Shown here one piece after another: positions 30,991 through 41,300 of a stretch of 46,253 bases of DNA. The notes beneath the pieces were generated by a model. That model ran no database searches. It was not told where the DNA came from and worked only from the letters and a program-made list of their open reading frames with translations. Position 1 is the first letter of the stretch, and the number at the start of each line of letters is the position of its first letter. The translations under genes and the position numbers were made by a program. The stretch is taken from the NCBI GenBank assembly GCA_903772945.1, contig CAICTM010000829.1:1-46253 (forward strand). The letters run 5' to 3'. This DNA is from Seminavis robusta (taxonomy: Eukaryota > Bacillariophyta > Bacillariophyceae > Naviculales > Naviculaceae).

Positions 30991-32859
30991 TCAACCATAG
31001 GTTGCACCACCACTTGCTTTGAGCAGACATTCTTCCGCATTGAGCGCATGAGGAGGAGGAATGGATCGTTCCATGTCATATTCCACGGCTGGCATTTCAT
31101 TCCTTTCAAAGACGCAAATGTGCCTACAAATTAATGATGGAGTTTCGGGAGGAGCACGTCAGTACCGTTATGAAGGAATTGATGATGGATACATGCTCAT
31201 GCAGTCAACAATGAGACAGAGCAACTTACATTTCACAGTGAATGGAATGGAGCAGGGGCCAAAGCGTGGGAAAGCATGCCTTGTCGGGAAACTTTGGATC
31301 ACCACAATAATGCAGGTCTGTGAGCAGCAGTAGAAGCCGGAAAACAAAAAGGTGGTGAGTTCCAGTGCCGATCAAAGCCAATACACGGGCGTCTCGGTTA
31401 TATAATACCTTTCATCATTTGTGGTAAAAAGTCGGTTCGGAATTTGTTGGCTTCATGAATGGGTTGTATATCTTCCACCACGAGTATTCCACCAGGTTCA
31501 ATTTTGGGGAACCAAAAAAAGACGGATTTGGCCATGTGATCGGAAATATGAGCGGCATCATCCACGACGACCTTGAGAGGTGGAGCATCGGGACGTTTCA
31601 TGTGGGTAGTCCACGTTTCGTGCAAGAAATCATAGTCGGCACCATCTCCACAGTGCAGTTGATTGGTGTCTAGATATTCCTGGTAGTGTTTGTTTTCCTT
31701 GGCAAAATTACCCCACGGCCATTTCCCTTCCTCTCGTGGTCCTTCTGGAAGACAGGCAATCTCAATACTGTGCGTTTCGGCACGGGGCAGGAATTCTTTG
31801 TACGCATCGTATCCTCTTCCTATTAGAACACGTCATCGTACATTTAGTAATCAAGAGTATGCAATAAGTAGATTGTGTGTGGGAAACTATCCAGAATGAC
31901 ACCACTGCATTTACATCATACAGATCTCCCATTCATGTTTGCTACTGCTTACCGTTGAAGAATCCAATCTCTAGAAACTGGAATGGTTCTGCATCATCCA
32001 AGGAGTAATTTCCGAGCCATCGGTTGTAAAGTGTGTGATAAAAGTGGCCTTTTGAACAAAGTCACGTCACGTAGTCAATTGAGTGGAATGATATCAATCA
32101 GATGGACATAGGTTCTATAGATATCCCAATGACAATGACAATGAAATATAATTGTTTGCCGCATTCTTACTTACCTTGAAGAGTTCTGCATTTTGGATTG
32201 TCGAAATCTGGTGTCGGACACGTGGATTGATCTTGTAGACAGCGCTCAAACGTATCCGCTCCCCAAACCTGCAGTTTGAAAAAAAAAAGAGTGTTATTCA
32301 TTCATTCATGAGCATTGCCCAGAATACTCATAAATTCACGTCCTGAGCAAGTGATGCTTACCTTGTCCGTTCCTGCGTTGGCTCCAATCTTTTGGAAATC
32401 TTTGTGTCCTGGTTTTGGCGTGAATCCAGCAATAGTTCTTCTACCAGTACTTGTACCAGTAGTAGTCGAGCTGGTGCTAGTTGTGCTGGATGAAGTTTCG
32501 GCGGGCGGTTCTATCTTGGGCGATGATGATGTAGTGGTCTCCGTCGTGGAAGTCGTAGTCTCTGCCGTTGTGGCAGGTTCCGGAACTGTTTCTGCTTCTG
32601 CTGTTGTGCTTTTGGACATGATTGGTACCGTATCTCCACTGCTGGCTGGACTGGTTCGTTTGGTCTTTGTCGTAGTCGAAGCCGCTGCATGAATGACGGG
32701 TTTTCGCTTCGTGTTGAGGTAAATGGCGGCCAACGCAATGCCCACCCAAAATCCAAGCATCAGATCTCGTCGAGTACATCGTTTCTTACTACTGCCACTG
32801 CTAGTACCAGGGTTAGCAGCTTGAGAGCTCTTGGCGGTTCCTGACAATATCTTCACCAT
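30991..32859 (-). CDS. Type II membrane SAM-dependent methyltransferase, 6 exons
   Basis: Exons: 32859-32362, 32268-32175, 32048-31953, 31819-31409, 31317-31230 and 31123-30991. All introns are GT..AG and every phase fits, giving 439 residues. A short basic N terminus is followed by a membrane span (about residues 33-48). A Ser/Thr-rich stem (about 60-145) comes next, then a catalytic domain. In it, GTDK (163-166) and HFYHTLYNRWL precede the SAM-binding loop LEIGFFNGRGY (223-233). Acidic Glu249 (HSIEIA) fits the SAM ribose position, and VVVDDAAHISDH (313-324) and EPGGILVVEDI (337-347) complete a class I methyltransferase fold. The GTDK..H.Y..LEIG order resembles MycE/TylE-like sugar methyltransferases. 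The topology is typical of Golgi enzymes, so glycan methylation is a reasonable guess; the substrate is unknown. Confidence 0.85.
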
Positions 32860-33579
32860 GGTCCATCGCTTTGTTTCTTTTACTTCTCTGCCGTTCGCTC
32901 GGAAGATCCATGGCGGAGCGTGGAAGAAATCTTTCGCTGTTTCCTGGATGGGGTTAGGGCTAACATCGTTCGGCCAGACCCAGGAAGTCCCCCGATTGGC
33001 GATCGTGGAAAGTCGCGAAAGTCGTTAAAGTCGCGAAAGTCGTTAAAGTTGCGTCCAAAGTCGCGTCAAGTCGCGCGACTTTGCGAAAGTCTTGAAAGTC
33101 GCGGTACAAGTCGTTGAAAGTCGCGATTAATCACTAGTAAAATGCTAGCGAAGTCGCGAAAAGTCGCGAAAGTCGTGAAAGTCGCGGTGAAAGTCGTTCC
33201 AAAAACGCGCGACTTTCCAAAGTCGCGAAAGTCGCGAAAGTCGCGCGACTTTCGCGACTTTCACAGGAAAGTCGTTATCTCATTAATCGGGGAACTTCCA
33301 GCGTGAAGGGCAGGATTGAACTTTCAACAGCGCTACTGGTTTGAATTTAGTCTTGTTGGCCAATGTATCGGTTTATTGGGACTCCACGTAGAGTATCCAT
33401 GTCTGAAACTTAACGTGTGGGGAGCATCGGTTGGGTTACGGCACTTGGCGGTGCCCCTAGCTAGAGTCTACTAATACGGGTACATGTACAAATCTCGATC
33501 TCATCCATCGGAGCAACTTCCTTTCGCGTGCGTTATTACAAACTTGATGCTTTCGTCGAGTCGACAAAAATAAAGAAAG
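32860..33579. other. Shared upstream region of two divergent genes
   Basis: 720 bp between the methyltransferase start (-) and the multipass membrane protein start (+), so it must hold both promoters. Its middle is the TCGCGA-rich array annotated separately. The right part (33273-33579) shows nothing distinctive beyond CTAG and ACATGT words. Confidence 0.55.
33008..33272. repeat. AAAGTCGCG-rich array with a perfect 36-bp palindrome
   Basis: More than a dozen AAAGTCGCG or AAAGTCGTT words lie in both orientations over 265 bp. An 18-bp unit (GTCGCGAAAGTCGTTAAA) occurs twice in tandem at about 33013-33048. At 33227-33262 the words form a perfect palindrome with 17-bp arms around CG. The array lies between divergent start codons. 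Confidence 0.88.
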
Positions 33580-34464
33580 ATGAGTGGGGATGTTTGTTCG
33601 TTAGCAATCGAACTGACCATTCAGACAATAGCCATGCTCGATCTCGGAACTGATGCGCTTGTGGCGGTCAGAGGATTCGAGGTATATTGGTGGGAAGAAT
33701 GGGACCCACTGTGGATGGCTGGATTCTTCATCTTTGTCCTATCGATTGCTCTTCGGTTTGTCGGTGAAGCCATCTTCTACTTGGGCAAGTATGGCGTCTT
33801 CTATCGCATCTTCCATACCATTCAGGAAGCGCTTGGGGAATATGTTGACTGGTGGTTCCCATGCATGATTGTGTATGTCTGCGTCTGTACGCCATTGCTC
33901 CTCCCGTTTTTTGTGTACAAGGTCATCCGGGTGGTATTGATCCCTTTGGATCCCTTGTTGGCCATTGCCCATCGTGCATCCTTGTCACGGTCATTCTACT
34001 TCCCACTGGCGGAAGCACCTCATGGACATTTCGGACTGGATTTGTTCTTTGGTAGAATGGCAATCCCTTTGCGTTATTACTTTCTCCTTGTGGACTTGGT
34101 GGCAGGTGGTAGATTCAAGGTCTACTATGCCAGCAGTGATAACAACAGCATACATTATGAAGACAATCCCAAATGGCTGATTGTTCTTGCAATACTGGAA
34201 GAAGTATTGGAGAACATTGGCGGTCTCCTGATGGCAGTAAAAGAACTCTGGGAGCCACAGGCGCAAGTTGGTGGGAAGGGGCGCGGACATGGTGGAGATG
34301 AATATGAATATGAGTGGTTTGACCCGTTTGGTGACTCAAGAACTCTGGCAATCATCTCACTGGTGTTTTCAGCACTCTCTGCTGTTTTTGAGACTGGCAA
34401 GTACATTGGTGACTACAACTATGTAGCAGCAAAACCGAGGCGTGGGAGCAGGGCCACACCATAG
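33580..34464 (+). CDS. Multipass membrane protein, unknown function
   Basis: Single exon, 294 residues from the first ATG. Hydrophobic segments suggest four to six membrane spans: around WMAGFFIFVLSIALRFV (about residues 45-63), CMIVYVCVCTPLLLPFFVY (about 94-113), YYFLLVDLVAGG, LIVLAILEEVLENIGGLLMAV, and TLAIISLVFSALSAV near the C terminus. Aromatic and acidic residues sit in the loops (EVYWWEEWDP, EYEYEWFDPFGD), and a Gly-rich polar loop lies before the last span. There is no signal peptide beyond the first hydrophobic region and no family I recognise. It is transcribed away from the methyltransferase across the TCGCGA array, so co-regulation is possible but unproven. Confidence 0.8.
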   Translation: MSGDVCSLAIELTIQTIAMLDLGTDALVAVRGFEVYWWEEWDPLWMAGFFIFVLSIALRFVGEAIFYLGKYGVFYRIFHTIQEALGEYVDWWFPCMIVYVCVCTPLLLPFFVYKVIRVVLIPLDPLLAIAHRASLSRSFYFPLAEAPHGHFGLDLFFGRMAIPLRYYFLLVDLVAGGRFKVYYASSDNNSIHYEDNPKWLIVLAILEEVLENIGGLLMAVKELWEPQAQVGGKGRGHGGDEYEYEWFDPFGDSRTLAIISLVFSALSAVFETGKYIGDYNYVAAKPRRGSRATP

Positions 34465-35326
34465 ATTAGCAATTCGCACATGTTACTTTCCATCCATGCA
34501 TTCGGTGCCAGCAACACGGCATGATCCAGGGAGACATTGTTATTTTGAGCTTGCCTCTAGCTAGTGGCGATGAAGGGGTGAGTCACTGGTTCGCCGGAAT
34601 GCCCGGTGGCAGAGCTCCCCTCGAGGCCACATGCAGCCCAGAACCGGCTGCCACTGATACTTTATGGCTAAGCTATGCTACGCTATGAGCTCAGGTGTTA
34701 GTCAGAGGCTTCAAGCGAGAAGTTCGCCCAGCTGAGATTTTGGAAGTTTGCCCAGGTTTGGAAGGGCAATCACATCTAGCTAGCTAGAGATCCCAACCGA
34801 AAAAGGGTTCCACATGGACAAATGGGAGGCTCCCGGAAAGTGGTTGGCTGCATGAGAGATTGCTTGCTCTAGATAGCCAGAGATAGGTGCCATGGCTACT
34901 TTCCAGTATTGACGGCACGTGTCCCATAAAACAATTTTGAAAGAAAGCTTGTTCATTCTGCTTATTTTGTGCCGTACAAACATAAAAATGAGATAGAAAT
35001 GTAAAAATCAGCATGGCCAAAATTGGCGCCTTCCCAAGACTTGGCGGCTCTCCTCTCTTCCATCCATCACAGGTGTTCTTTCTTCTTTCAAGTAAGTGAA
35101 GGTGCTCATCATGCAAACCAGTATTCATACATCAACTCTCGGACTCGGAAGCGTACGACTTCAAGAACGAGGAGGAGTGGGTTGCTGGATTTGAATCGAA
35201 TCATTGGAAGTGATAGCAAGCAGGAGCAACAGAGGAATCTATAGTATAGCATAGCGTCAGATCCGCGTCAAGAAGAGCACTCTCTTTGGAGCCCTCATTC
35301 CTTCGCTCCTTTCACTTTGCTCCGTT
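34465..35326. other. Intergenic region upstream of the giant coiled-coil gene
   Basis: 860 bp. A minus-strand open frame (34784-35128) begins with a hydrophobic signal-like stretch but shows no family and lies in a promoter position, so it is not called. The presumed promoter of the coiled-coil gene lies in the right part. Confidence 0.45.
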
Positions 35327-38300
35327 ATGATGAATCCGCAGCAGTCACCGACACGGAGAGGGCGTTCAGCGTATCCATCGCAACGACAGAGTCCATCGAG
35401 AGCTTTGTCCCCAACTCCAAGGTCCAACGTGAACACCCACTTGCCGGTCCAACCCAACCTTTCACCCAGACAGTTTCGACCGGTTCTACCAAGACCAGCA
35501 CAAGCTCCACCGCAGCAACATCAGAGATCACCTCAGCCACATAGACAGACACAGCAGAGACAACCTCAACCACAGATTCAAGCTCCACCGCCACACCCGC
35601 TTCAGCAGCAGCAGTTTGGACCAATCCTACAGTCTCTTGCTGGAGTCAATCCTTCAAGTGCCAGCAGCACCAACAGTAGAAATAGTAACTATGATCCCAG
35701 CAGGGAACTCATGAGAGCCATGGAACAGCAAAATCAGCTTCAGCAGCAGCAGTTTCATCAGTCATGGCCAGCACCACCACCACAGCCACTACAACATCAG
35801 CCACAACCAGCTAGACAACAACATCAGCCACAGCCTCTAGCTAGACAGCCAGCAGCAGGTAGACCTCCACAGCAACCGCAAGTGCACACGTGGAGGAGAA
35901 ATCAACCTGGTCAGTCACAACCTCCATCCCAAGTACAAAGAGGACACTATCAGCAGCAGCATCAGCAGCAGCATGACCCTGGCTCCACTCCATCATCCTT
36001 GCAAGGCTCTAGTCAGTCCTTTCAGTTACTCCCCATTCAGGAGCAACCATCCAAGGACGAATCGGAAGCCAACCAACACAAATACATGGACCTTAAAAAG
36101 GAACATGCCAAGTTGAAAAAGGAACTCAAAGACACACAATCCCAGTTACACAAGAGTCTCTCCGATCTACAGTTCAATCAAACGGAACTCAAAACCACAC
36201 AATCGCGATTGCACAGCAGTGTGGGAGACTTGTCGGCACTCCAACACGAACTGGAATCACTCACTCAAGCAGAAGATGAGCAACAACTGGGACACGCCAT
36301 GGAATTCATTCAAGAACTCAAATCGGCTCGCGATGAAGCCGTTTCTCATCGACAAGTCATGAACGACCGCATGCGACAATTGCGCGTCGACAATACCACG
36401 CTCAAAGACCAGTACCGGGCATTGCAAGATGACTATCGCACGGCGCAACATGAGATTCGCAAATTGCAGTTGCAAATTGACAAGCCCGCTGTCGACCAGA
36501 CAAAGGCCATGGAAAAGTTGCGCGACAAGAATATGGAATTGGAAGTCGAGAATCGGGCCATGGCACACAGCCTCAAACGCGTCAATGATCAAGTAGCGGC
36601 ATTGGAAACCAAATGTACCAAACTGGAAGATCGCAATCGAAATGTCGAGGCGCAACTGGCGGCCACCAAGCGAAGAGCTAGTGTCAGTGGGGGCGATGTG
36701 GCACAACTGGCAGCCCTGTTGCAAACGGAAAATCAGCAATTGCGATCTGCCAAAGAGGCGCTGGAGAAACAGATGCAACAACAACCCAAGAGTAGTACTA
36801 AGACGACCAGCGCGCAACAACAACCAGACTCGGAGACAAAACTGGCCAAGCTCCAATCCGTCCTTGACGCCACTAAAAAGCAACTCCAGCATGCGCAACA
36901 AAAGTGGGCCGATGCCGACATTCATCATCAACACCAAATTCAAACTCTTACGCGCGACAAGAATCAACAATTGCAAGACTTAACACTCAAGTTGGATGCA
37001 GCAGTCCGAGAGGCGCAAGATCGAGCGCAACGCGATTTCATGGCATCGCAGTCGCCGCAATCCATGTTACAAGAGCAGTTGCGACAAGCGGATCCGCGCG
37101 TACGGGAATTGCAACGGGAACTGGAGGAAGAACGACAACAGCGGGCGAGTCAACAACAAACAGAAATCGTCAAGGCAGTGCGAGCAAACTCGGACCAACT
37201 TGAAGCCGAGCACGCACGAAAGCTCCAGGATCAAGCCGACCGACAGCAAGCAGAGAGTGCCAAAGAATTGGCGACGGCACAAGCCAGGTACGAGGTGCAA
37301 TTGGCGGCATTGGATGCCAAGCAGGGGGGGCTAGAGGAAATTTATCAAAAAGAAATGTCCGAATTGGAAGCCAAACACGAGAACCTCTTGTTGGAAAAGG
37401 GGGGCCAGTTGGCCGAGGAGCACAGCAAAGTGAAACGGCTGGAACAACAGCTAGGGGATCAAGAAGGGGAATTCGATCGTTTGAAGAAACGCGTGGAAGA
37501 TCTCGGGACGGAGAAGAATAGGCTCAAGGCGGAGTTGGCGTCCTCTCAACATCTAGCCGCGACAACCGACCATCAACTCCAAGAGGCACTGGAAACGCTG
37601 GGAGAACTCGAAACCAAACTGCAGGTCGTGGGCCTATTCAAGAAAGCACGCGAGGACGCAAGTGGCAACGACAAGAGCCAGACATCGCGGGGTTTGGCAT
37701 CCCCATCTTCTGTAGCAGACGATCCGGCGGAGCCACTTCCAGATATTGACGCCATTATGCTGAAACAGCTAGCCAAAGCAAAGACGGCCAATGCCAAGAC
37801 TCATGGCGAGCTGCAAACAGTGATTGAGTATAACATCTCCGAGTTAAAAGACATCCACGAAAGCATGCAAGGAGGCATCACCCAGGCCAATTGTGAAATC
37901 AAGGCATTGGAAACTGGAATGGATGACTTGAAGAAACTGCAACGCGAGGTAGCCCAACTCGATGCAGCTAACAAGAGTGCCAATCGGCAAAAGAAGTCCC
38001 TCGAACGGAAGCTAGCAGATTCGCAGGACAAACTTGATACAGCGAGCAATGTCGTCAAGAGACTCGCAGGGGACAATGAGAATTTGCAGCGAGAGCTGGT
38101 TGGGGCTCAACTGGATCGTGACGACTCGCAAGAGAAACTGGAAAAGGTGACGAGTGATTTGGAACAGGCTCGTGATGACTTGAAGGTGGCGCGGGACGAA
38201 TCGGAAAAGGCGTTGCAAGCGATGGATGACGCTGCTTCGAAACTGAGAGAAGCTACTGGGAAATGTCGGGAGTTAGAAGGGAAAGTTGAGCAACAAAAGC

Positions 38301-41300
38301 ACACCATCGCGCAGCTGGAAGCCAACGCACTGGAGGCTCAAAGGGAAAAGGCAAGGTTGGAAGCAAAGATCGATGATGGTCAGCAAAGGCACAGAAGCAT
38401 GGAGAGCGCCAATGACCGAACTGGTGAAGCGCTGAACGCAGTGAATGACGCCCTTAAGAAGTCACAAAGGGAGGTCGACAAGCAACGCAAAGAAATTAGC
38501 CGCCTCGAGGAAGACCTGACAACTGCAAACGACGAGGTGGAGGAACTTCGAAAGGCGGCCAGAGAGCACACAAAGCAAAACGCCCAAGATGTGCAAAACT
38601 TGAGGAACGAACGAAGCAGTCTCAAGGCCGCCAAGGATGAAGCGCTGGCTGAACTGGAAGAGACCAAACATCAAGCATCCAAGTTGCAGAGCGCGGTCGA
38701 TCGAGACCGAAAGAAGGTATCCAGACTCGAGGAAGAGCTCTCTGAGGCCAGAGATGATATCGAGGATTTGGCCAAGAGGAACGATACATTGAAGAAAAAG
38801 CATGAAAAAGATCTGGGGGATCTAAAATCAGAGCGGGGCTATCTACGAGCTGAAATCGAGAAATTGAAAAGGGAAAATAGCAATATGGAGGCTTCAAAGG
38901 CTGAGTCAATGGAGCTGATTGACGAGTATGGGCCAAAGCTGAAGGAGCTGGAAGAAACGCGGAAAAGACTTGAAGCCCAGACAGAGTTTTGGGCAGCCAG
39001 AGAGGCTGAACTCACCAATGTTATAGCGGAACTTCAAGATTCGGCTGCAGAAACTGAACGCGAAGTGAGACAGTCTTACGAAACACTCAAGTCAGAAGTT
39101 GCTGCCAGCCAAGAAGCGAAAGAGAACGCCTTAAAGACGCAGAGCAAAATAAGCAAGGAGTTGCAAGATGCTCAACAAGAAACGAAAGCGCTTTCTGATC
39201 GCAACCAAGACTTGAAGAGGCAGCAAATGAACAAAGATCAAGAGCTGGAGAAGCTTCAGTGGGAATTGGATGCGAAGACGAAGGAAAACGAGTCATTGAA
39301 AACGAAAACTGCGCGTCTGGAAGCTCTGGTGGGCGAAACAAATAATGAGCTCGAAACTGTTAGAGGTGAGCTCGGCAAGCTGAAGAAGGATATGAGATCT
39401 GAGGTGTCCAGACTGGAAGATCTCGAGAGGGAGGCCAAAAGGCAACTTGATGCAGCCCGGTCTGATTTAGGCGCAAAGAAAAAAGATGTCGATTTGCTGA
39501 AGGCAGAAATGTCAGAACTGGAGGCTTCCCAGAACAACACGAAAAGAGGTCTTAACAAAATCAAGCAGAAGTTGGAAGAAAAGGAGGACGAAAATGACGC
39601 TTTGAAAGATGAAGTCGACTCCTTGAAAGCCCAAATACGACGAGAGGAAAAGCTGCAAGCCCAGCTCGCTCAACAGCCACGAGCAGTGAGCCGTGAGATT
39701 GACAGTCTTGCAATGGCTACGTCACGAGATTTGCCCAAGCATGTTGACGACAAACGTGACGAGGAAATAAGGAATCTACAAAAGAGTTTGAACGAACGAC
39801 GGCTGGCCCTCGAAAACCTTGAAGACAGATACCAGGATCTCAGCAAGACTCACCAGGGGCTGGTCAAAGCGTCGAGGGATGCTGCTGTGGCACTTTCGCA
39901 GCAGCTGGACGAGCGTACCACCGAGCTAAACGACCTCGGCAAGAAATCTCGGAAAGCCCTGAAGGAAAACGTGACATTGAAAGAACGGCTCCGCGTAGCC
40001 GAGGAACAAAAGCTAAAGGACGCGTCAGCCTTGGAGCAATCAAATCGAGAATTGAAGGCCGCCCTTGCTGATATCAATGCGCTCCGTCCTGTTCAAGAAC
40101 GAGCTTCGCTTGAACTCGAGGAAGTGGGGGCTATCCGAGACGCTGCCCAGGAATCTTTGAAGAAGGCCGAAGCCCGCATTGATAGTATGCGTGATCTGCA
40201 CGAAAAAGAGAGCAGGGCGAAGAACGAAAAGATTGAACAGTTGGCCAAGGATCTGCTTGAGGCCGAGAGGACTGCAAGAGGGCACGAGCGTCTGTTTGAG
40301 GAAGCAAAGTATAAGTCGAGGCAAGCTGCTCTTGAAACGCAGAAGTCTCATAAAGATCACACTGCTGAAGTCAATGCGCTGAACGCGCGTCTGTCGGAGC
40401 TTCAAGAGAGTCTTGACGGAGCAAAGAAGGAGCATTCAGAACTGGAGACGATAAAAAATGACGTTGATTCGCAGTTGAAACGTTCGGAAGCCCAAGTGGA
40501 ATCGCTACGGGAGAAGCTTGCATCGCACAAGAAGGAGTTTGAAGGTCGTGACCGTGCACGTCAGATAGCCTATCAAAATCTTGTGAGCAGGGCGAAGAAG
40601 CTGGAAAAGGACTTACCCGAGGTCATCAAAGAGCGAGACGTGGTGGGCAAACAATTGGAGCAAATCCGTGCAGAGTTAGCTGCTGCTTTGTCAGACAAAT
40701 CGGATCTACAAGCTGCACTCAAGAAGGCCGAATCGGGTTTGGCCGCTGTCGCACGTGCTTTGGCGGAGGAGATTCAGAAGGTCTCAAAGACTGGCGCAGA
40801 TGAACTAAAGCACGAGGGTCCAATGGACTTGGTTGAGAAGGTGAAAGCGGCACTGCGCAATGCTATTGATGGTCGCGAGGACGCAATCAGGTCTCGAAAG
40901 GCTTATGAGGATGCCTTCGACGAGTCAAAGGCACTGGCTAGAAGCCTCGGGGGGATAATCGAGAAGAAGGACCAGAGATTGGCCGAACTTCAAAACGTTT
41001 TCGACCAGGAAAAGGCAATGTTGATGGCTGAGTTGAATAACCTTGATGCTGTAGTTCAGCAAATAGCCGCCGAGAACAATAAACTGGCCAAGCTCCTTGA
41101 ATCCGAGCAAAGAAAAGCAGAGAACGAGGGGAGGTTGTTCAATAGTCACTTGAAGAATGCAAAGAGAGACAGAGAGCTCTTGAGTGGTCAGAACAACTCA
41201 CTGAAGAAATCATTGAACGATGCAGCCACCGCTGCTGCCAAGCTAAAAGACAAGGCCGAAAATCAATCACGTGTCGATGACGACTACAAGTCGCTCCAAA

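Noticed and set aside
33008..33272. CRISPR-like array
   Set aside because: Repeats occur in both orientations without unique regular spacers, and the genome is eukaryotic.
34784..35128. Minus-strand 114-codon frame with signal-like start
   Set aside because: No recognisable domain; lies in the promoter position of the coiled-coil gene.
36257..36976. Minus-strand 239-codon Leu-rich frame
   Set aside because: Antisense shadow of Glu/Gln/Lys-rich coiled-coil codons.
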